A DNA stretch of 64,000 bases from JBGSUZ01 sp963677505 (GCA_963677505.2 CAXXWB010000017.1:248001-312000); one strand, 5' to 3'. Positions 7,605-18,590 are shown, counted from the stretch's first letter. The notes: generated from the letters alone by a model not told the origin. Numbers and translations are program-made.

Positions 7605-9671
7605 TTATTTTGTGCCCATAATTTTTTCTGCAATGCTGTTTGGTACTTGTTCATAATGGCTGAAGATCATTGTGTATGTACCACGACCTTGAGACATTGA
7701 ACGAAGTTCTGTTGCATAACCAAACATTTCAGAAAGTGGAACGTGCGCACGGATAACTTGGTTACCGTGAACCATTTCCATACCTTCGAGCTTACCACGT
7801 CTAGAGTTAAGGTTACCCATAACGTCACCGAGGTAATCGTCTGGAACTGTAACTTCAACTTTCATGTAAGGCTCAAGAAGAATAGATTTCGCTTTTCTGA
7901 GGGCTTCTTTCATTGCCATAGAACCAGCAAGTTTGAAGGCCATTTCAGATGAATCGACGTCATGGTAAGAACCATCGTAAAGTTCAGCGTGAACGTCAAT
8001 AACTTCGAAACCAGCAAGGATACCAGCAGCAAGAGCGCCTCTCATACCTTGATTAGCAGGCTCGATGTATTCTTTTGGAATAGATCCACCTGTAACTGTT
8101 GATTCAAATGTGTAACCAACGCCAGGCTCATTTGCTTTAACTCTGATTTTAACGTGACCGTATTGACCTTTACCACCTGATTGCTTCGCATATTTGTAAT
8201 CAACTTCAGCAGAGCCTACAATTGTTTCCTTATATGCTACTTGAGGTGCGCCAACATTTGCTTCTACTTTAAACTCTCTAAGAAGACGGTCAACGATGAT
8301 TTCAAGGTGAAGCTCACCCATACCAGCGATGATTGTTTGGCCTGTTTCTTCATCTGTATATGTCTTGAAAGTAGGATCTTCTTCAGCAAGTTTCGATAAA
8401 GCAACACCCATTTTTTCTTGACCAGCTTTAGTCTTAGGCTCGATCGCTACACGGATAACTGGCTCTGGGAAGTCCATTGATTCAAGAATGATTACGTGGT
8501 CTTCGTCACAAAGTGTATCGCCTGTAGTTGTATATTTTAAGCCAACAGCTGCAGCAATATCACCTGAGTAAACCTTTTCGATTTCCTCACGTTTATTAGC
8601 ATGCATTTGAAGGATACGACCCATTCTTTCTTTCTTATTCTTAGTAGAGTTAAGGCAAGAAGAACCTGAATCGATAGTTCCAGAGTAAACTCTGAAGAAT
8701 GACAAACGACCAACAAATGGGTCTGTCATGATTTTAAATGCTAAGCTTGAGAATGGCGCGCTGTCATCAGCAGGTCTTGAATCTTCTTCGCCGTCTTCAT
8801 CGATACCTTTAATTGCTTCGATATCAAGTGGTGATGGCATAAAGTCAATAACTGCATCAAGCATAAGCTGAACGCCTTTATTTTTATAAGATGAACCACA
8901 AAGAACTGGAACAACAAGATTCGCGATACAGCCTTTTCTAAGACCCATCATGATTTCTTCTGTAGTAAGCTCTTCGCCTTCAAGGTATTTCATAGTTAAT
9001 TCTTCATCTGCTTCAGCAGCCGCTTCAATCATTTTAAGTCTTGCAGCTTTTGCTTTTTCAAGCATATCTGCAGGAATTTCAGCAATTTCAACTTCTTTAC
9101 CAAGATCATCTTTGAACATTGTCGCTTTCATATCGATCAATGTGATGATGCCGATAAATTTGTCTTCAGCGCCGATAGGTAGTTGAATTGGAACTGCATT
9201 TGCTTTAAGACGGTCGTGCATCATAGATACAACTCTATCAAAGTCTGCACCTGTAATATCCATCTTATTGACATAAGCCATTCTTGGAACGCCATATCTA
9301 ACTGCTTGTCTCCAAACAGTTTCTGATTGAGGCTCTACGCCACCTTTTGCACAGAAAACAGATACTGCGCCATCAAGTACGCGAAGTGAACGTTCTACTT
9401 CAACTGTGAAGTCAACGTGTCCCGGTGTATCAATAATGTTAACTCTATGATCTTTCCATTGGCATGTTGTTGCAGCGGAAGTAATTGTGATACCTCTCTC
9501 CTGCTCCTGCTCCATCCAGTCCATTGTTGCGGCACCATCATGTACCTCACCAATTTTGTGGGTTATACCAGTATAATAAAGAATACGTTCTGTAGTCGTT
9601 GTTTTACCAGCATCGATATGGGCCATGATACCAATGTTTCTTGTCATTGCTAACGAGAAAGCTCTTGACAT
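7605..9671 (-). CDS. fusA: Elongation factor G
   Basis: 688 aa, canonical EF-G that drives ribosomal translocation. The P-loop is AHIDAGKTTTTERILYYTG (residues 17-35), switch II is DTPGHVDF, and NKMD is present. Domains II-V follow, including the domain IV segment GSIPKEYIEPANQG. It lies between rpsG and tuf1. A second, divergent EF-G-like gene is at 42854-44935. Confidence 0.98.
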   Translation of the reverse strand: MSRAFSLAMTRNIGIMAHIDAGKTTTTERILYYTGITHKIGEVHDGAATMDWMEQEQERGITITSAATTCQWKDHRVNIIDTPGHVDFTVEVERSLRVLDGAVSVFCAKGGVEPQSETVWRQAVRYGVPRMAYVNKMDITGADFDRVVSMMHDRLKANAVPIQLPIGAEDKFIGIITLIDMKATMFKDDLGKEVEIAEIPADMLEKAKAARLKMIEAAAEADEELTMKYLEGEELTTEEIMMGLRKGCIANLVVPVLCGSSYKNKGVQLMLDAVIDFMPSPLDIEAIKGIDEDGEEDSRPADDSAPFSSLAFKIMTDPFVGRLSFFRVYSGTIDSGSSCLNSTKNKKERMGRILQMHANKREEIEKVYSGDIAAAVGLKYTTTGDTLCDEDHVIILESMDFPEPVIRVAIEPKTKAGQEKMGVALSKLAEEDPTFKTYTDEETGQTIIAGMGELHLEIIVDRLLREFKVEANVGAPQVAYKETIVGSAEVDYKYAKQSGGKGQYGHVKIRVKANEPGVGYTFESTVTGGSIPKEYIEPANQGMRGALAAGILAGFEVIDVHAELYDGSYHDVDSSEMAFKLAGSMAMKEALRKAKSILLEPYMKVEVTVPDDYLGDVMGNLNSRRGKLEGMEMVHGNQVIRAHVPLSEMFGYATELRSMSQGRGTYTMIFSHYEQVPNSIAEKIMGTK

Positions 9672-9738
9672 ATCTTAGTCCTCCTTGATTATAACCACTG
9701 CCGAGCCGCATCGGGCGACTCGGTCAGTGAATAGAATT

Positions 9739-10209
9739 CTACCATCTGTAGTGTGCAAACGCTTTGTTAGCTTCAGCCATTTTATGAGTATCTTCTCTTT
9801 TCTTAACAGAAGCACCCGTATTGTTTGCAGCGTCCATAAGCTCTTTTGCCAATCTTTCAGTCATAGTGTTCTCGCCTCTTTTTCTTGTGTAAGTGACGAG
9901 CCATCTAAGACCAAGAGTTTGTCTTCTTTCAGGTCTTACTTCTACTGGAACTTGATAGTTAGATCCGCCAACACGTCTTGCTTTAACTTCAAGAACTGGC
10001 ATGATGTTGTTCATAGCATCTTCGAAAACTTCAACGGCATTTTTGCCAGTTTTCTCAGCGATAGTTTCAAACGCACCGTAAACGATGTGTTGAGCAACAC
10101 CTTTCTTACCATCATACATAATAGCATTGATAAGTTTTGTTACAACTTTGCTGTTGTAAACTGGATCCGCAAGGACCTCTCTCTTTGGAACATTACCTTT
10201 TCTTGGCAC
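9739..10209 (-). CDS. rpsG: 30S ribosomal protein S7
   Basis: 156 aa, the full bacterial length. S7 initiates assembly of the 30S head and touches E-site tRNA. The start is GTG (plus-strand cac 10207-10209) reading MPRKGNVPKREVL, with AGGAGGG upstream. The C-terminal HKMAEANKAFAHYRW is typical. It is separated from rpsL by 183 nt that hold a hairpin. Confidence 0.97.
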   Translation of the reverse strand: MPRKGNVPKREVLADPVYNSKVVTKLINAIMYDGKKGVAQHIVYGAFETIAEKTGKNAVEVFEDAMNNIMPVLEVKARRVGGSNYQVPVEVRPERRQTLGLRWLVTYTRKRGENTMTERLAKELMDAANNTGASVKKREDTHKMAEANKAFAHYRW

Positions 10210-10344
10210 TGTACTTCCCTCCTAGAATGATTAATTCATCATCGGTACTCGACATAAAGTTATGCCGTTGTGCACCTAACAATATATAGTGTGTTACATT
10301 GTAGCTAGCCTTAACAATATAAATTAACAAAATGTTAAACTATA

Positions 10345-10376
10345 TAAAGCCCCTTCCTGCGTAGGAAGAGGCAATT
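10345..10376 (-). terminator. Hairpin after rpsL
   Basis: GCCTCTTCCT / AGGAAGGGGC stem with a 4-nt loop just downstream of rpsL, followed by TTTATATAG. The 183-nt rpsL-rpsG gap has no other gene. The weak T tract suggests partial termination or processing between rpsL and rpsG. Confidence 0.55.
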
Positions 10377-10392
10377 TTTGTCTTAAGCAAGA

Positions 10393-10815
10393 TTAGCTCT
10401 TTTTGACTTTAGGTCTCTTAGCACCATACTTAGAACGTGATTGTAATCTGTTTGCAACGCCAGATGTATCGAGTACACCACGGACGATATGGTATCTAAC
10501 CCCTGGTAAGTCTTTGACTCTACCACCTCTGATCAAGACAACGCTATGTTCTTGAAGGTTGTGGCCAATCCCAGGAATATAAGCAGTAACTTCCATACCG
10601 TTTGAAAGTCTTACCCTTGCAACTTTTCTAAGAGCCGAGTTTGGTTTCTTAGGAGTAACTGTTTTAACTGAAGTACATACGCCTCTTTTTTGTGGCGCGC
10701 TTTGTTTAACAGGTGTTCTCTTTAGGGTATTGAAAGTTCTTTGAAGAGCTGGAGAAGTTGACTTCGTCACTTGTTGCTCTCTACCTTTTCTCACTAATTG
10801 GTTAATAGTAGGCAT
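10393..10815 (-). CDS. rpsL: 30S ribosomal protein S12
   Basis: 140 aa. S12 is in the decoding centre. The TPKKPNSALRK and GRVKDLPGVRYH segments carry the lysines at which streptomycin-resistance changes occur in other bacteria. Both are wild type here. The ATG at 10815 has GGAGGTG upstream. The gene is 35 nt after the L7Ae-like gene. Confidence 0.97.
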   Translation of the reverse strand: MPTINQLVRKGREQQVTKSTSPALQRTFNTLKRTPVKQSAPQKRGVCTSVKTVTPKKPNSALRKVARVRLSNGMEVTAYIPGIGHNLQEHSVVLIRGGRVKDLPGVRYHIVRGVLDTSGVANRLQSRSKYGAKRPKVKKS

Positions 10816-10850
10816 TTGTGCACCTCCTTTCTTTTTTTCGATGGTATTTA

Positions 10851-11093
10851 TTATTTTAATATTACTGCAGTCGCAGCACCAACGTCAATTTTACAAGCTT
10901 TACCGAGTAACCTCATGGTTTCCACAAGCTCGACAGGCACATCATTGGCTTTCGCCAAATCAATGACCTTATTTATTACAGAAACATCTGCGTCTTTGGC
11001 CACATATACCTTGCTGGCCTTGCCTTCAGCTATGGCTCTGGAAGATTGCTTAATCCCTACTCTAATTTGGGTATTTGAATCGAATTCCAGCAT
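10851..11093 (-). CDS. rplGB: L7Ae-like RNA-binding protein (YbxF type)
   Basis: 80 aa from the ATG at 11093, which has GAGGAGG upstream. An upstream in-frame ATG lacks a site. Members of the L7Ae/L30e/S12e/Gadd45 family bind kink-turn RNA. The core ASKVYVAKDADVSVINKVI and VPVELVETMRLLGKACKIDVGAAT fit the bacterial YbxF/YlxQ branch. Its position between rpoC and rpsL matches B. subtilis ybxF. Its physiological RNA target is not settled. Confidence 0.9.
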   Translation of the reverse strand: MLEFDSNTQIRVGIKQSSRAIAEGKASKVYVAKDADVSVINKVIDLAKANDVPVELVETMRLLGKACKIDVGAATAVILK

Positions 11094-11125
11094 ACCTAAA
11101 CGCCTCCTCTTCATTAATCGAAACG

Positions 11126-11171
11126 GAAACGGTGCCGCCGTGCACACTATAACATGATAGCACCGTTTCCT
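11126..11171 (-). promoter_or_regulatory. Long hairpin between rpoC and the L7Ae-like gene
   Basis: GGAAACGGTGC and GCACCGTTTCC pair across an inner GC-rich segment, filling most of the 85-nt gap. There is no T run, so this is not an ordinary terminator. It could be a processing site or a regulatory hairpin for the downstream RNA-binding protein. Confidence 0.5.
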
Positions 11172-11178
11172 TCAACTG

Positions 11179-14100
11179 TCAATTAAAATTCAAGAGTGAG
11201 TCTAGAAATACTGTGTCGATTTCCTCAGTAGGTTGGATTGCAATTTCCTTGTACTTCTTCATCCCAGTACCTGCAGGAATCAATTTACCAATGATAACAT
11301 TCTCTTTAAGGCCAATCAAGCGGTCTTCTTTGCCATTGATTGCAGCTTCAGTAAGAACTCTTGTCGTTTCTTGGAAGGATGCAGCTGATAAGAATGATTC
11401 TGTTGCAAGGGATGCTTTTGTAATACCAAGAAGCGTTCTGCTTCCTTGTGCCTCAACGCCAGAGTTTTCTCTGATGTGTCTATTTTCTTCAAGGAATTCT
11501 TTATAACCAAGGACGCCGCCAGGTAACATCGTTGTATCTCCCGGTTCATCAATTTTGATTTTCGAAAGCATTTGCTTAACGATAACCTCGATATGTTTGT
11601 CATTGATATCAACCCCTTGGAGGCGGTAAACTCTTTGAACTTCTTTCGTGATGTACTCTTGTACGCCAGTGATACCTTTAACGCGAAGTAAATCATGAGG
11701 ATTAACCGAACCTTCGGTAATCAAATCGCCAGCTTCAACAGTCGCACCATCTTTAACTCTAACTCTAGAGCCGAAAATGATTTGCGAAATGCTTTGCTCG
11801 CCAGAAGCTGAAGTAATAACAACTTCCTTCTTCTTCTTAGTTTCTCTAAAGGATACTGTACCGCTGACTTCAGCAATAACCGCCTGCCCTTTCGGTTTAC
11901 GAGCTTCGAAAAGCTCCTCAACCCGTGGAAGACCTTGCGTAATATCGCCGCCGGCAACACCGCCGGTATGGAACGTACGCATTGTAAGCTGTGTACCAGG
12001 TTCACCGATAGACTGAGCTGCGATGATACCAACCGCTTCACCTACGTTAACCGACTTGCCTGTTGCCAAGTTGATACCATAGCACTTGCTACAAACGCCA
12101 TAAGGTGTTTCACAACCGAGTACAGAACGCACAAACACTCTGTCAATCCCTGAGCCAACAATACTAGCTGCAATTTCATCTGTAATCATTACATCTGAAG
12201 AAGCTACCATATCGCCAGTTTCTGGGTGATAAATATCATTAACAGGGTATCTGCCTAAGAGTCTTTCTTCAAGGACTTCGATGATTTCATTGCCATCCCT
12301 GAATGTACTTACCCAAATACCGTCTTTTGTACCACAATCTATATCTCTAACGATAACATCTTGAGATACGTCAACTAAACGACGAGTCAAATAACCTGAA
12401 TCGGCTGTACGGAGGGCTGTATCGGCAAGACCTTTACGAGCACCTGTAGTTGAGATGAAGTATTCCAGAACCGAAAGACCTTCACGGAAATTAGATACAA
12501 TCGGAATCTCGACCGTTTTACCCAGTGCATTGGCCATCAGACCACGCATGCCGGCAAGCTGACGAATTTGGTTTTTACTACCACGGGCACCGGAGTGAGC
12601 CATGATTTTGATGTTATTAAGTCTGTCGAGGTTCGCCATGAGGGCATCTGTTACATCGTCAGTGGTTTTGGTCCACGTTTGAATGATTTTCTCATAACGT
12701 TCTTCGTCTGAAATAAGACCTCTTCTATAAGCTTTTTGGTACTTCTCAACCGTGTTTCTCGCTTCTTCGATGAGGAGTTTCTTCTCATCTGGAACGATCA
12801 TATCCGATACGGATACGGTGACAGCACCTTTTGTCGAATATTTGAAGCCCATTTCTTTAATATGATCAAGCATAATAGCTGTAACTGTATTGCCATGAAC
12901 TTTGAAACATTTAGCAATAATTTCCTCAAGTTTCTTCTTCGTACAAAGGAAATCAATCTCAAGTGCATTGACGTCTTCCTTACGATTAACGAAACCAAGG
13001 TCTTGAGAAATATTTTCGTTGAATATGAAACGTCCAACTGTACTTTCTACAAGAACTGTGCCTTCACCGCGTCTGTCCGCCATTCTGACTTTGACTTTTG
13101 CATGAAGATCTACTGCTTTGTTGTCATAGGCAAGCATCATTTCATCATAATCTTTAAAGATCATGCCTTCGCCAGGTACGCCTTCAATATCAATTGTTAA
13201 GTAGTACGCACCAAGAACCATATCCTGTGTTGGTGTGGTAATTGGAGAACCATCTTTAGGTGCTAAGATATTGTTGACTGAAAGCATAAGGAATCTTGCT
13301 TCTGCTTGTGCTTCGACGGATAAAGGAACGTGAACCGCCATTTGGTCACCATCGAAATCGGCGTTGTAAGCCGTACAAACGAGTGGGTGAAGTTTAATCG
13401 CTTTGCCTTCAACAAGTACTGGTTCAAAAGCTTGAATACCAAGTCTATGAAGGGTAGGCGCACGGTTGAGGAGTACTGGATGTTCTTTGATGCAATCTTC
13501 AACGATATCCCACACTTCTGGTTTTGCACGCTCAACCATACGTTTTGCACTTTTTATATTATGAACGTGGCCGTCTTTCACAAGCTTTTTCATAATAAAT
13601 GGTTTGAAGAGCTCAAGAGCCATTTTCTTTGGAAGACCACATTGGTAGAACTTAAGTTCTGGACCAACGACGATAACCGAACGACCAGAGTAGTCAACAC
13701 GTTTACCGAGAAGGTTCTGTCTGAAACGGCCTTGTTTACCCTTAAGCATATCTGAAAGTGACTTAAGTGGTCTGTTACCAGGACCTGTTACCGGTCTGCC
13801 TCTACGACCATTGTCAATAAGAGCATCCACAGCCTCTTGAAGCATTCTCTTTTCATTTCTAACGATAATGTCCGGAGCTCCTAATTCAAGAAGTCGCTTA
13901 AGACGATTATTTCTGTTAATCACTCTTCTATAAAGATCGTTAAGATCCGAAGTGGCAAAACGGCCACCATCCAACTGAACCATTGGACGAAGATCTGGAG
14001 GTATAACTGGAACCACGTCAAGAATCATCCAAGAAGGATTATTTCCTGATTTTCTGAAAGCTTCAACTACTTCAAGACGTCTGATGGCACGAATTCTCTT

Positions 14101-14703
14101 TTGGCCTGAACTGTCTTCAAGTCTTGCTCTAAGTTCCTCAGAAAGTGATTCTAAATCAATCTTATCGAGAATTTCCTTAACGGCTTCAGCGCCCATTGCG
14201 GCTCTGAAACCATGTCCGTATTTATCTTTGTACTCTTGATATTCTTTTTCAGTCAAAAGTTGCTTCTCTGTTAAAGAAGTATCTCCTGAATCTGTAACGA
14301 TATAAGAAGCAAAGTACAATACTTTTTCAAGAGATCTCGGAGACATGTCGAGAAGTATACCCATTTTCGATGGGATTCCTTTAAAGTACCAGATATGGGA
14401 TACAGGAGCTGCAAGCTCAATATGGCCCATTCTCTCACGTCTTACTTTCGCTTTGGTAACTTCTACGCCGCAGCGATCGCAGACAACGCCTTTGTATCTA
14501 ACACGCTTGTATTTACCACAGTGACATTCCCAATCCTTTGTTGGTCCAAAGATCTTTTCACAGAAAAGACCCTCTTTCTCAGGTTTGAGAGTTCTGTAGT
14601 TGATCGTCTCAGGTTTCTTGACTTCTCCTTTAGACCAAGATCTGATCTTGTCCGGAGAAGCTAAGCCAATCTTAATGGAGTCAAAATTATTGAACTCTAA
14701 CAA
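11179..14703 (-). CDS. rpoC: DNA-directed RNA polymerase subunit beta'
   Basis: 1174 aa. The N-terminal zinc site (CHCGKYKRVRYKGVVCDRCG), the catalytic NADFDGDQMAVH with its three Mg-binding Asp residues, and the second Cys cluster (CETPYGVCSKC) are all present. The start codon is TTG (plus-strand caa 14701-14703), read MLEFNNFDSIKIG, with GGGAGTGG 7 nt upstream. No nearby in-frame ATG is plausible. It follows rpoB by 29 nt. Confidence 0.97.
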   Translation of the reverse strand: MLEFNNFDSIKIGLASPDKIRSWSKGEVKKPETINYRTLKPEKEGLFCEKIFGPTKDWECHCGKYKRVRYKGVVCDRCGVEVTKAKVRRERMGHIELAAPVSHIWYFKGIPSKMGILLDMSPRSLEKVLYFASYIVTDSGDTSLTEKQLLTEKEYQEYKDKYGHGFRAAMGAEAVKEILDKIDLESLSEELRARLEDSSGQKRIRAIRRLEVVEAFRKSGNNPSWMILDVVPVIPPDLRPMVQLDGGRFATSDLNDLYRRVINRNNRLKRLLELGAPDIIVRNEKRMLQEAVDALIDNGRRGRPVTGPGNRPLKSLSDMLKGKQGRFRQNLLGKRVDYSGRSVIVVGPELKFYQCGLPKKMALELFKPFIMKKLVKDGHVHNIKSAKRMVERAKPEVWDIVEDCIKEHPVLLNRAPTLHRLGIQAFEPVLVEGKAIKLHPLVCTAYNADFDGDQMAVHVPLSVEAQAEARFLMLSVNNILAPKDGSPITTPTQDMVLGAYYLTIDIEGVPGEGMIFKDYDEMMLAYDNKAVDLHAKVKVRMADRRGEGTVLVESTVGRFIFNENISQDLGFVNRKEDVNALEIDFLCTKKKLEEIIAKCFKVHGNTVTAIMLDHIKEMGFKYSTKGAVTVSVSDMIVPDEKKLLIEEARNTVEKYQKAYRRGLISDEERYEKIIQTWTKTTDDVTDALMANLDRLNNIKIMAHSGARGSKNQIRQLAGMRGLMANALGKTVEIPIVSNFREGLSVLEYFISTTGARKGLADTALRTADSGYLTRRLVDVSQDVIVRDIDCGTKDGIWVSTFRDGNEIIEVLEERLLGRYPVNDIYHPETGDMVASSDVMITDEIAASIVGSGIDRVFVRSVLGCETPYGVCSKCYGINLATGKSVNVGEAVGIIAAQSIGEPGTQLTMRTFHTGGVAGGDITQGLPRVEELFEARKPKGQAVIAEVSGTVSFRETKKKKEVVITSASGEQSISQIIFGSRVRVKDGATVEAGDLITEGSVNPHDLLRVKGITGVQEYITKEVQRVYRLQGVDINDKHIEVIVKQMLSKIKIDEPGDTTMLPGGVLGYKEFLEENRHIRENSGVEAQGSRTLLGITKASLATESFLSAASFQETTRVLTEAAINGKEDRLIGLKENVIIGKLIPAGTGMKKYKEIAIQPTEEIDTVFLDSLLNFN

Positions 14704-14732
14704 GGGCTTTCCACTCCCTTCTATATATGATT

Positions 14733-17700
14733 TTAGTCTTCAAATTCTTCGAAGTCCTCATTGTCAAAACCGAAAGCCTCTTCTTCTTCTTCGAAGATAG
14801 TCTCTTCAGTAAAACCGTCTTCGAACTCACGCTCAGCATCTTCACGAACTAATGCTTCATGCTCTGGCGAACGTTCATCATCAATGAACTCGCTTGTTGT
14901 GAGGAGGCCGTCATCGTCCTCTTTAATTTCAAGTTCACCTTCGCCATCTCTAAGAACTTTAACGTCTAAAGCAAGAGATTGTAATTCTTTTATCAATACT
15001 TTGAATGATTCTGGAATACCCGGTTCAGGAATGTTTTCACCTTTGACGATAGATTCATATGCTTTAACACGACCAACCACGTCATCGGATTTAACCGTTA
15101 AGATTTCTTGGAGTGTATGTGCAGCACCGTATGCTTCAAGTGCCCAAACTTCCATTTCACCCGAAACGTTGTCCACCGAATTGGGCTTTACCACCCAATG
15201 GTTGTTGCGTAACAAGGGAGTAAGGACCTGTTGATCTTGCATGGATTTTATCATCGACCAAATGGTGAAGTTTCAGCATATACATGTAACCAACAGTTAC
15301 AGAGTTGTCGAAGAAATCGCCCGTACGGCCATCTCTAATTTTAAGCTTACCATTTTTAGAATAACCTGCTTCATAAAGCAAATCCATGATTTGGCTTTCT
15401 TTCGCCCCATCAAATACTGATGTAGCAACTTTCCAGCCGAATTTTGTAGCCGCTAAGCCTAAGTGAACTTCAAGAACCTGACCGATATTCATACGAGAAG
15501 GTACGCCCAGCGGGTTAAGAACAACCATCAAAGGTGTTCCATCTTCCATAAATGGCATATCTTCTTCAGGGAGAATTCTTGAAATAACCCCTTTGTTACC
15601 ATGACGTCCAGCCATTTTATCGCCTACGTTAATTTTTCTCTTCTTCGCAATATAAACACGAACAAGAATGTTTACGCCTGGAGGCAGCTCATCGCCATTC
15701 TCGCGGGTGAAGACTTTAACGTCAACAATAATACCAGATTCGCCATGAGGTACTCTTAGAGACGTATCTCTGACTTCTCTAGCCTTCTCACCGAAGATGG
15801 CTCTAAGGAGTCTTTCTTCAGCTGTCAATTCTGTTTCGCCTTTTGGCGTTACTTTACCGACTAATATATCGCCTGAAATAACTTCCGCACCAATACGAAT
15901 GATGCCGCGCTCATCAAGATTTCTGAGGGCTTCATCACTAACATTTGGAATGTCACGTGTGATTTCTTCAGGGCCAAGTTTTGTGTCTCTCGCTTCTGCT
16001 TCATATTCTTCAATATGAATAGATGAAAGAACGTCGTATTTAACCAGTTTTTCGCTCAGAAGAATCGCATCCTCGTAGTTGTAACCTTCCCATGTCATAA
16101 AGCCAATGAGTAAGTTAGCGCCTAGTGCAATTTCTCCGCCTTCTGTAGAAGGTCCATCGGCAATGATATCCCCTGCAAGAACACGCTCGTTATGATCTAC
16201 AAGCGGTTTTTGGTTGATACATGTACCTTGGTTAGAACGTTTGAACTTAAGAAGTCTATGCTTCTCTCTAGAACCATCGTCGCATTTGATGACGATCTCA
16301 TCTGCAGAAACAAATTCTACATAACCGTCTTTTTGTGCGATTTCACAAACACCTGAGTCTCTTGCGGCAATATATTCCATACCCGTTCCAATGACAGGCG
16401 CTTGTGTTCTAACAAGTGGCACTGCCTGACGCTGCATGTTCGCACCCATGAGGGCACGGTTGGCATCATCATTTTCAAGGAACGGTATCATTGCTGTTGC
16501 AACAGATACCATTTGTTGTGCAGAAACTTCCATTAAATCAACTTCAGCAGCTGGGAACTCTTTGATATCTGCTTTTTTTACGGCAAACAACTGCCTTATT
16601 AATAAATCTTCCGTCTGCATCAAGCACTTCATTTGCAGGTGCTACGATGAATTTTTCTTCTATGTCAGCCGTCATATAGACAACTTCTTTTGTAACTATA
16701 CCTGTATTTTTATCGATCATGCGATAAGGAGACTCAATAAAACCATACTCATTGATACGAGCATAGGTTGAAAGCGATCCGATCAAACCGATGTTTGGAC
16801 CTTCTGGCGTTTCGATTGGACACATTCTACCATAGTGAGAATAATGTACGTCACGGACTTCGAAGCCCGCTCTTTCTCTCGAAAGACCGCCAGGGCCAAG
16901 GGCAGAAAGTCTACGTTTGTGTGTCAATTCTGCAAGTGGATTGGTTTGGTCCATAAATTGTGATAATTGTGAGCTACCAAAGAACTCTTTAATAGCTGCA
17001 ACAACTGGTCTAATATTTATGAGCGCTTGTGGTGTAATGGTTTCCATATCTTGAATCGTCATTCTCTCACGAACAACTCTTTCCATTCTTGAAAGACCAA
17101 TTCTGAATTGGTTCTGAAGGAGTTCACCAACAGATCTAATTCTACGGTTTCCAAGATGGTCAATATCATCTACATCACCAACACCATGCTCTAAAGTAAG
17201 AACATAACTGATGGTCGCAAGAATATCATCAACGATGATATGTTTAGGAACTAATTCCTTCATTCTAGCATCAATAGCTGATTTGATTTCTTCTTCTGTC
17301 GTACACGTATTTAAGATTTCTCTCAACACTGGATAGTGTACTTTTTCAACGATGTTGAGCCATGGGTAATCTAAATAGTGATGAATGTCAACAAAGTTGC
17401 TGCCGACGACTCTGATGACTTTTTCATCTTCGCCATAAACGTCTACTGTTTTGATACCAGCATTCTCAATTTCGAAAGCTTTATTTCTTGAGATTTTTTG
17501 GTCTTTTTCAACCAATACTTCACCAGTTTCCAAATTCACAACATCCATTGCAGCGACAAAACCTTCGATTCTGTTAGCTACGCCGAGTTTTTTGTTGAAT
17601 TTGTAACGACCAACTTTTGCTAAATCATAGCGCTTTTCGTCAAAGAACAATGACCAAATTAAGCTCTTGGCACTGTCTACGGTTGGTGGTTCACCTGGTC

Positions 17701-18418
17701 TGAGTTTTTTGTAGATTTCAAGAAGTGCTTCTTCTTCCGTTTTAGCACTGTCTTTATCTAGTGTTTTGAGCAAACGCTCATCTTCACCAAACATATTGAT
17801 GATTTCGTGATCGCTGGCAAAACCAAGTGCTTTGACAAGTACTGTCATAGGCAATTTTCTAGTTCTGTCAATTCTAACTGATAAAATATCGTTTGAATCT
17901 GTTTCGTACTCAAGCCAAGCCCCTCTGTTTGGGATAACCGTTGTTGAATACAATTTTGTACCGACTTTGTCGAGCTTTACATCATAGTAAGGCCCTGGTG
18001 ATCGGACGAGCTGGCTGACGATTACTCTTTCCGCTCCGTTAATGATGAAAGTACCTTTGTCTGTCATAAGCGGGAAATCGCCCATAAATACTTTCTGTTC
18101 TTTGACTTCGCCAGTCTCTTTGTTAATAAATCTCACTTGCACCTTGAGTGGAACTGCATAGTTTACGTCCCGCTCTTTACATTCTTCAACATCATACTTG
18201 GATTCTTTCTCAAGTTCATAATCAACAAACTCAAGAACGAGATTCCCCGTATAATCCTGAATAGGTGAAATGTCTCTAAAAGCTTCCATTAAGCCTTCTT
18301 CGAGAAACCATTTGTATGACTTCTTCTGGATTTCAATTAAGTTAGGAATTTCAACCAACTTATCAATCTTAGAAAAACCCATCCTAGTTTGCTTGCCAAG
18401 TTGCACAGGCTGTGGCAT
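14733..18418 (-). CDS. rpoB: DNA-directed RNA polymerase subunit beta (two apparent frameshifts)
   Basis: Three overlapping frames together spell one complete beta subunit. They are 16544-18418 (N-terminal third, from MPQPVQLGKQTRMGF), 15157-16632 (middle, with LENDDANRALMGANMQRQAVPL) and 14733-15254 (C-terminal, with EMEVWALEAYGAAHTLQEIL). Frame 1 leaves at an A7 run (plus T7, 16573-16579), where A6 would restore GCAGATATCAAA. Frame 2 leaves at a GGG (plus ccc, 15160-15162), where GG would restore FGEMEV. Removing one base at each gives about 1227 aa, normal for this family. The ATG at 18418 has GAGGGGTG upstream. An earlier ATG at 18436 overlaps that site. Single-base homopolymer insertions in an essential gene are best explained as sequencing errors. 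Confidence 0.93.
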
Positions 18419-18561
18419 CAAGTATTCACCCCTCATTTTAAAATAAGGTATAAACCATTGTGATTTATACTAAAGGAATCAAAAATGCAGACTCCTTAAA
18501 CGACAAAAAATAAGCCTGTTATCCCAATCTAATCAAGATAACATACTTGTGGCATTTTAGA

Positions 18562-18590
18562 ATCATATCATAGGGCAAGGGACAAGTCAA
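18562..18590 (-). promoter_or_regulatory. Predicted sigma-A promoter of rpoBC
   Basis: Minus-strand TTGACT (18585-18590), 17-nt spacer, TATGAT (18562-18567). It lies about 145 bp upstream of rpoB. The leader also contains a weak hairpin GTTATC / GGATAAC followed by a T run (about 18505-18545) that could attenuate transcription. Confidence 0.65.

Noticed and set aside
10283..10300. NrdR-like box (ACACTATATATTGTTA) in the rpsL-rpsG gap
   Set aside because: The core fits, but no second box lies at 31-32 bp and rpsG is not a ribonucleotide reductase gene. Probably a chance AT-rich match.
14733..16632. The C-terminal rpoB frames as separate genes or a split beta subunit
   Set aside because: They overlap, have no ribosome-binding sites or plausible starts, and continue the beta sequence exactly after removing one base at each homopolymer.
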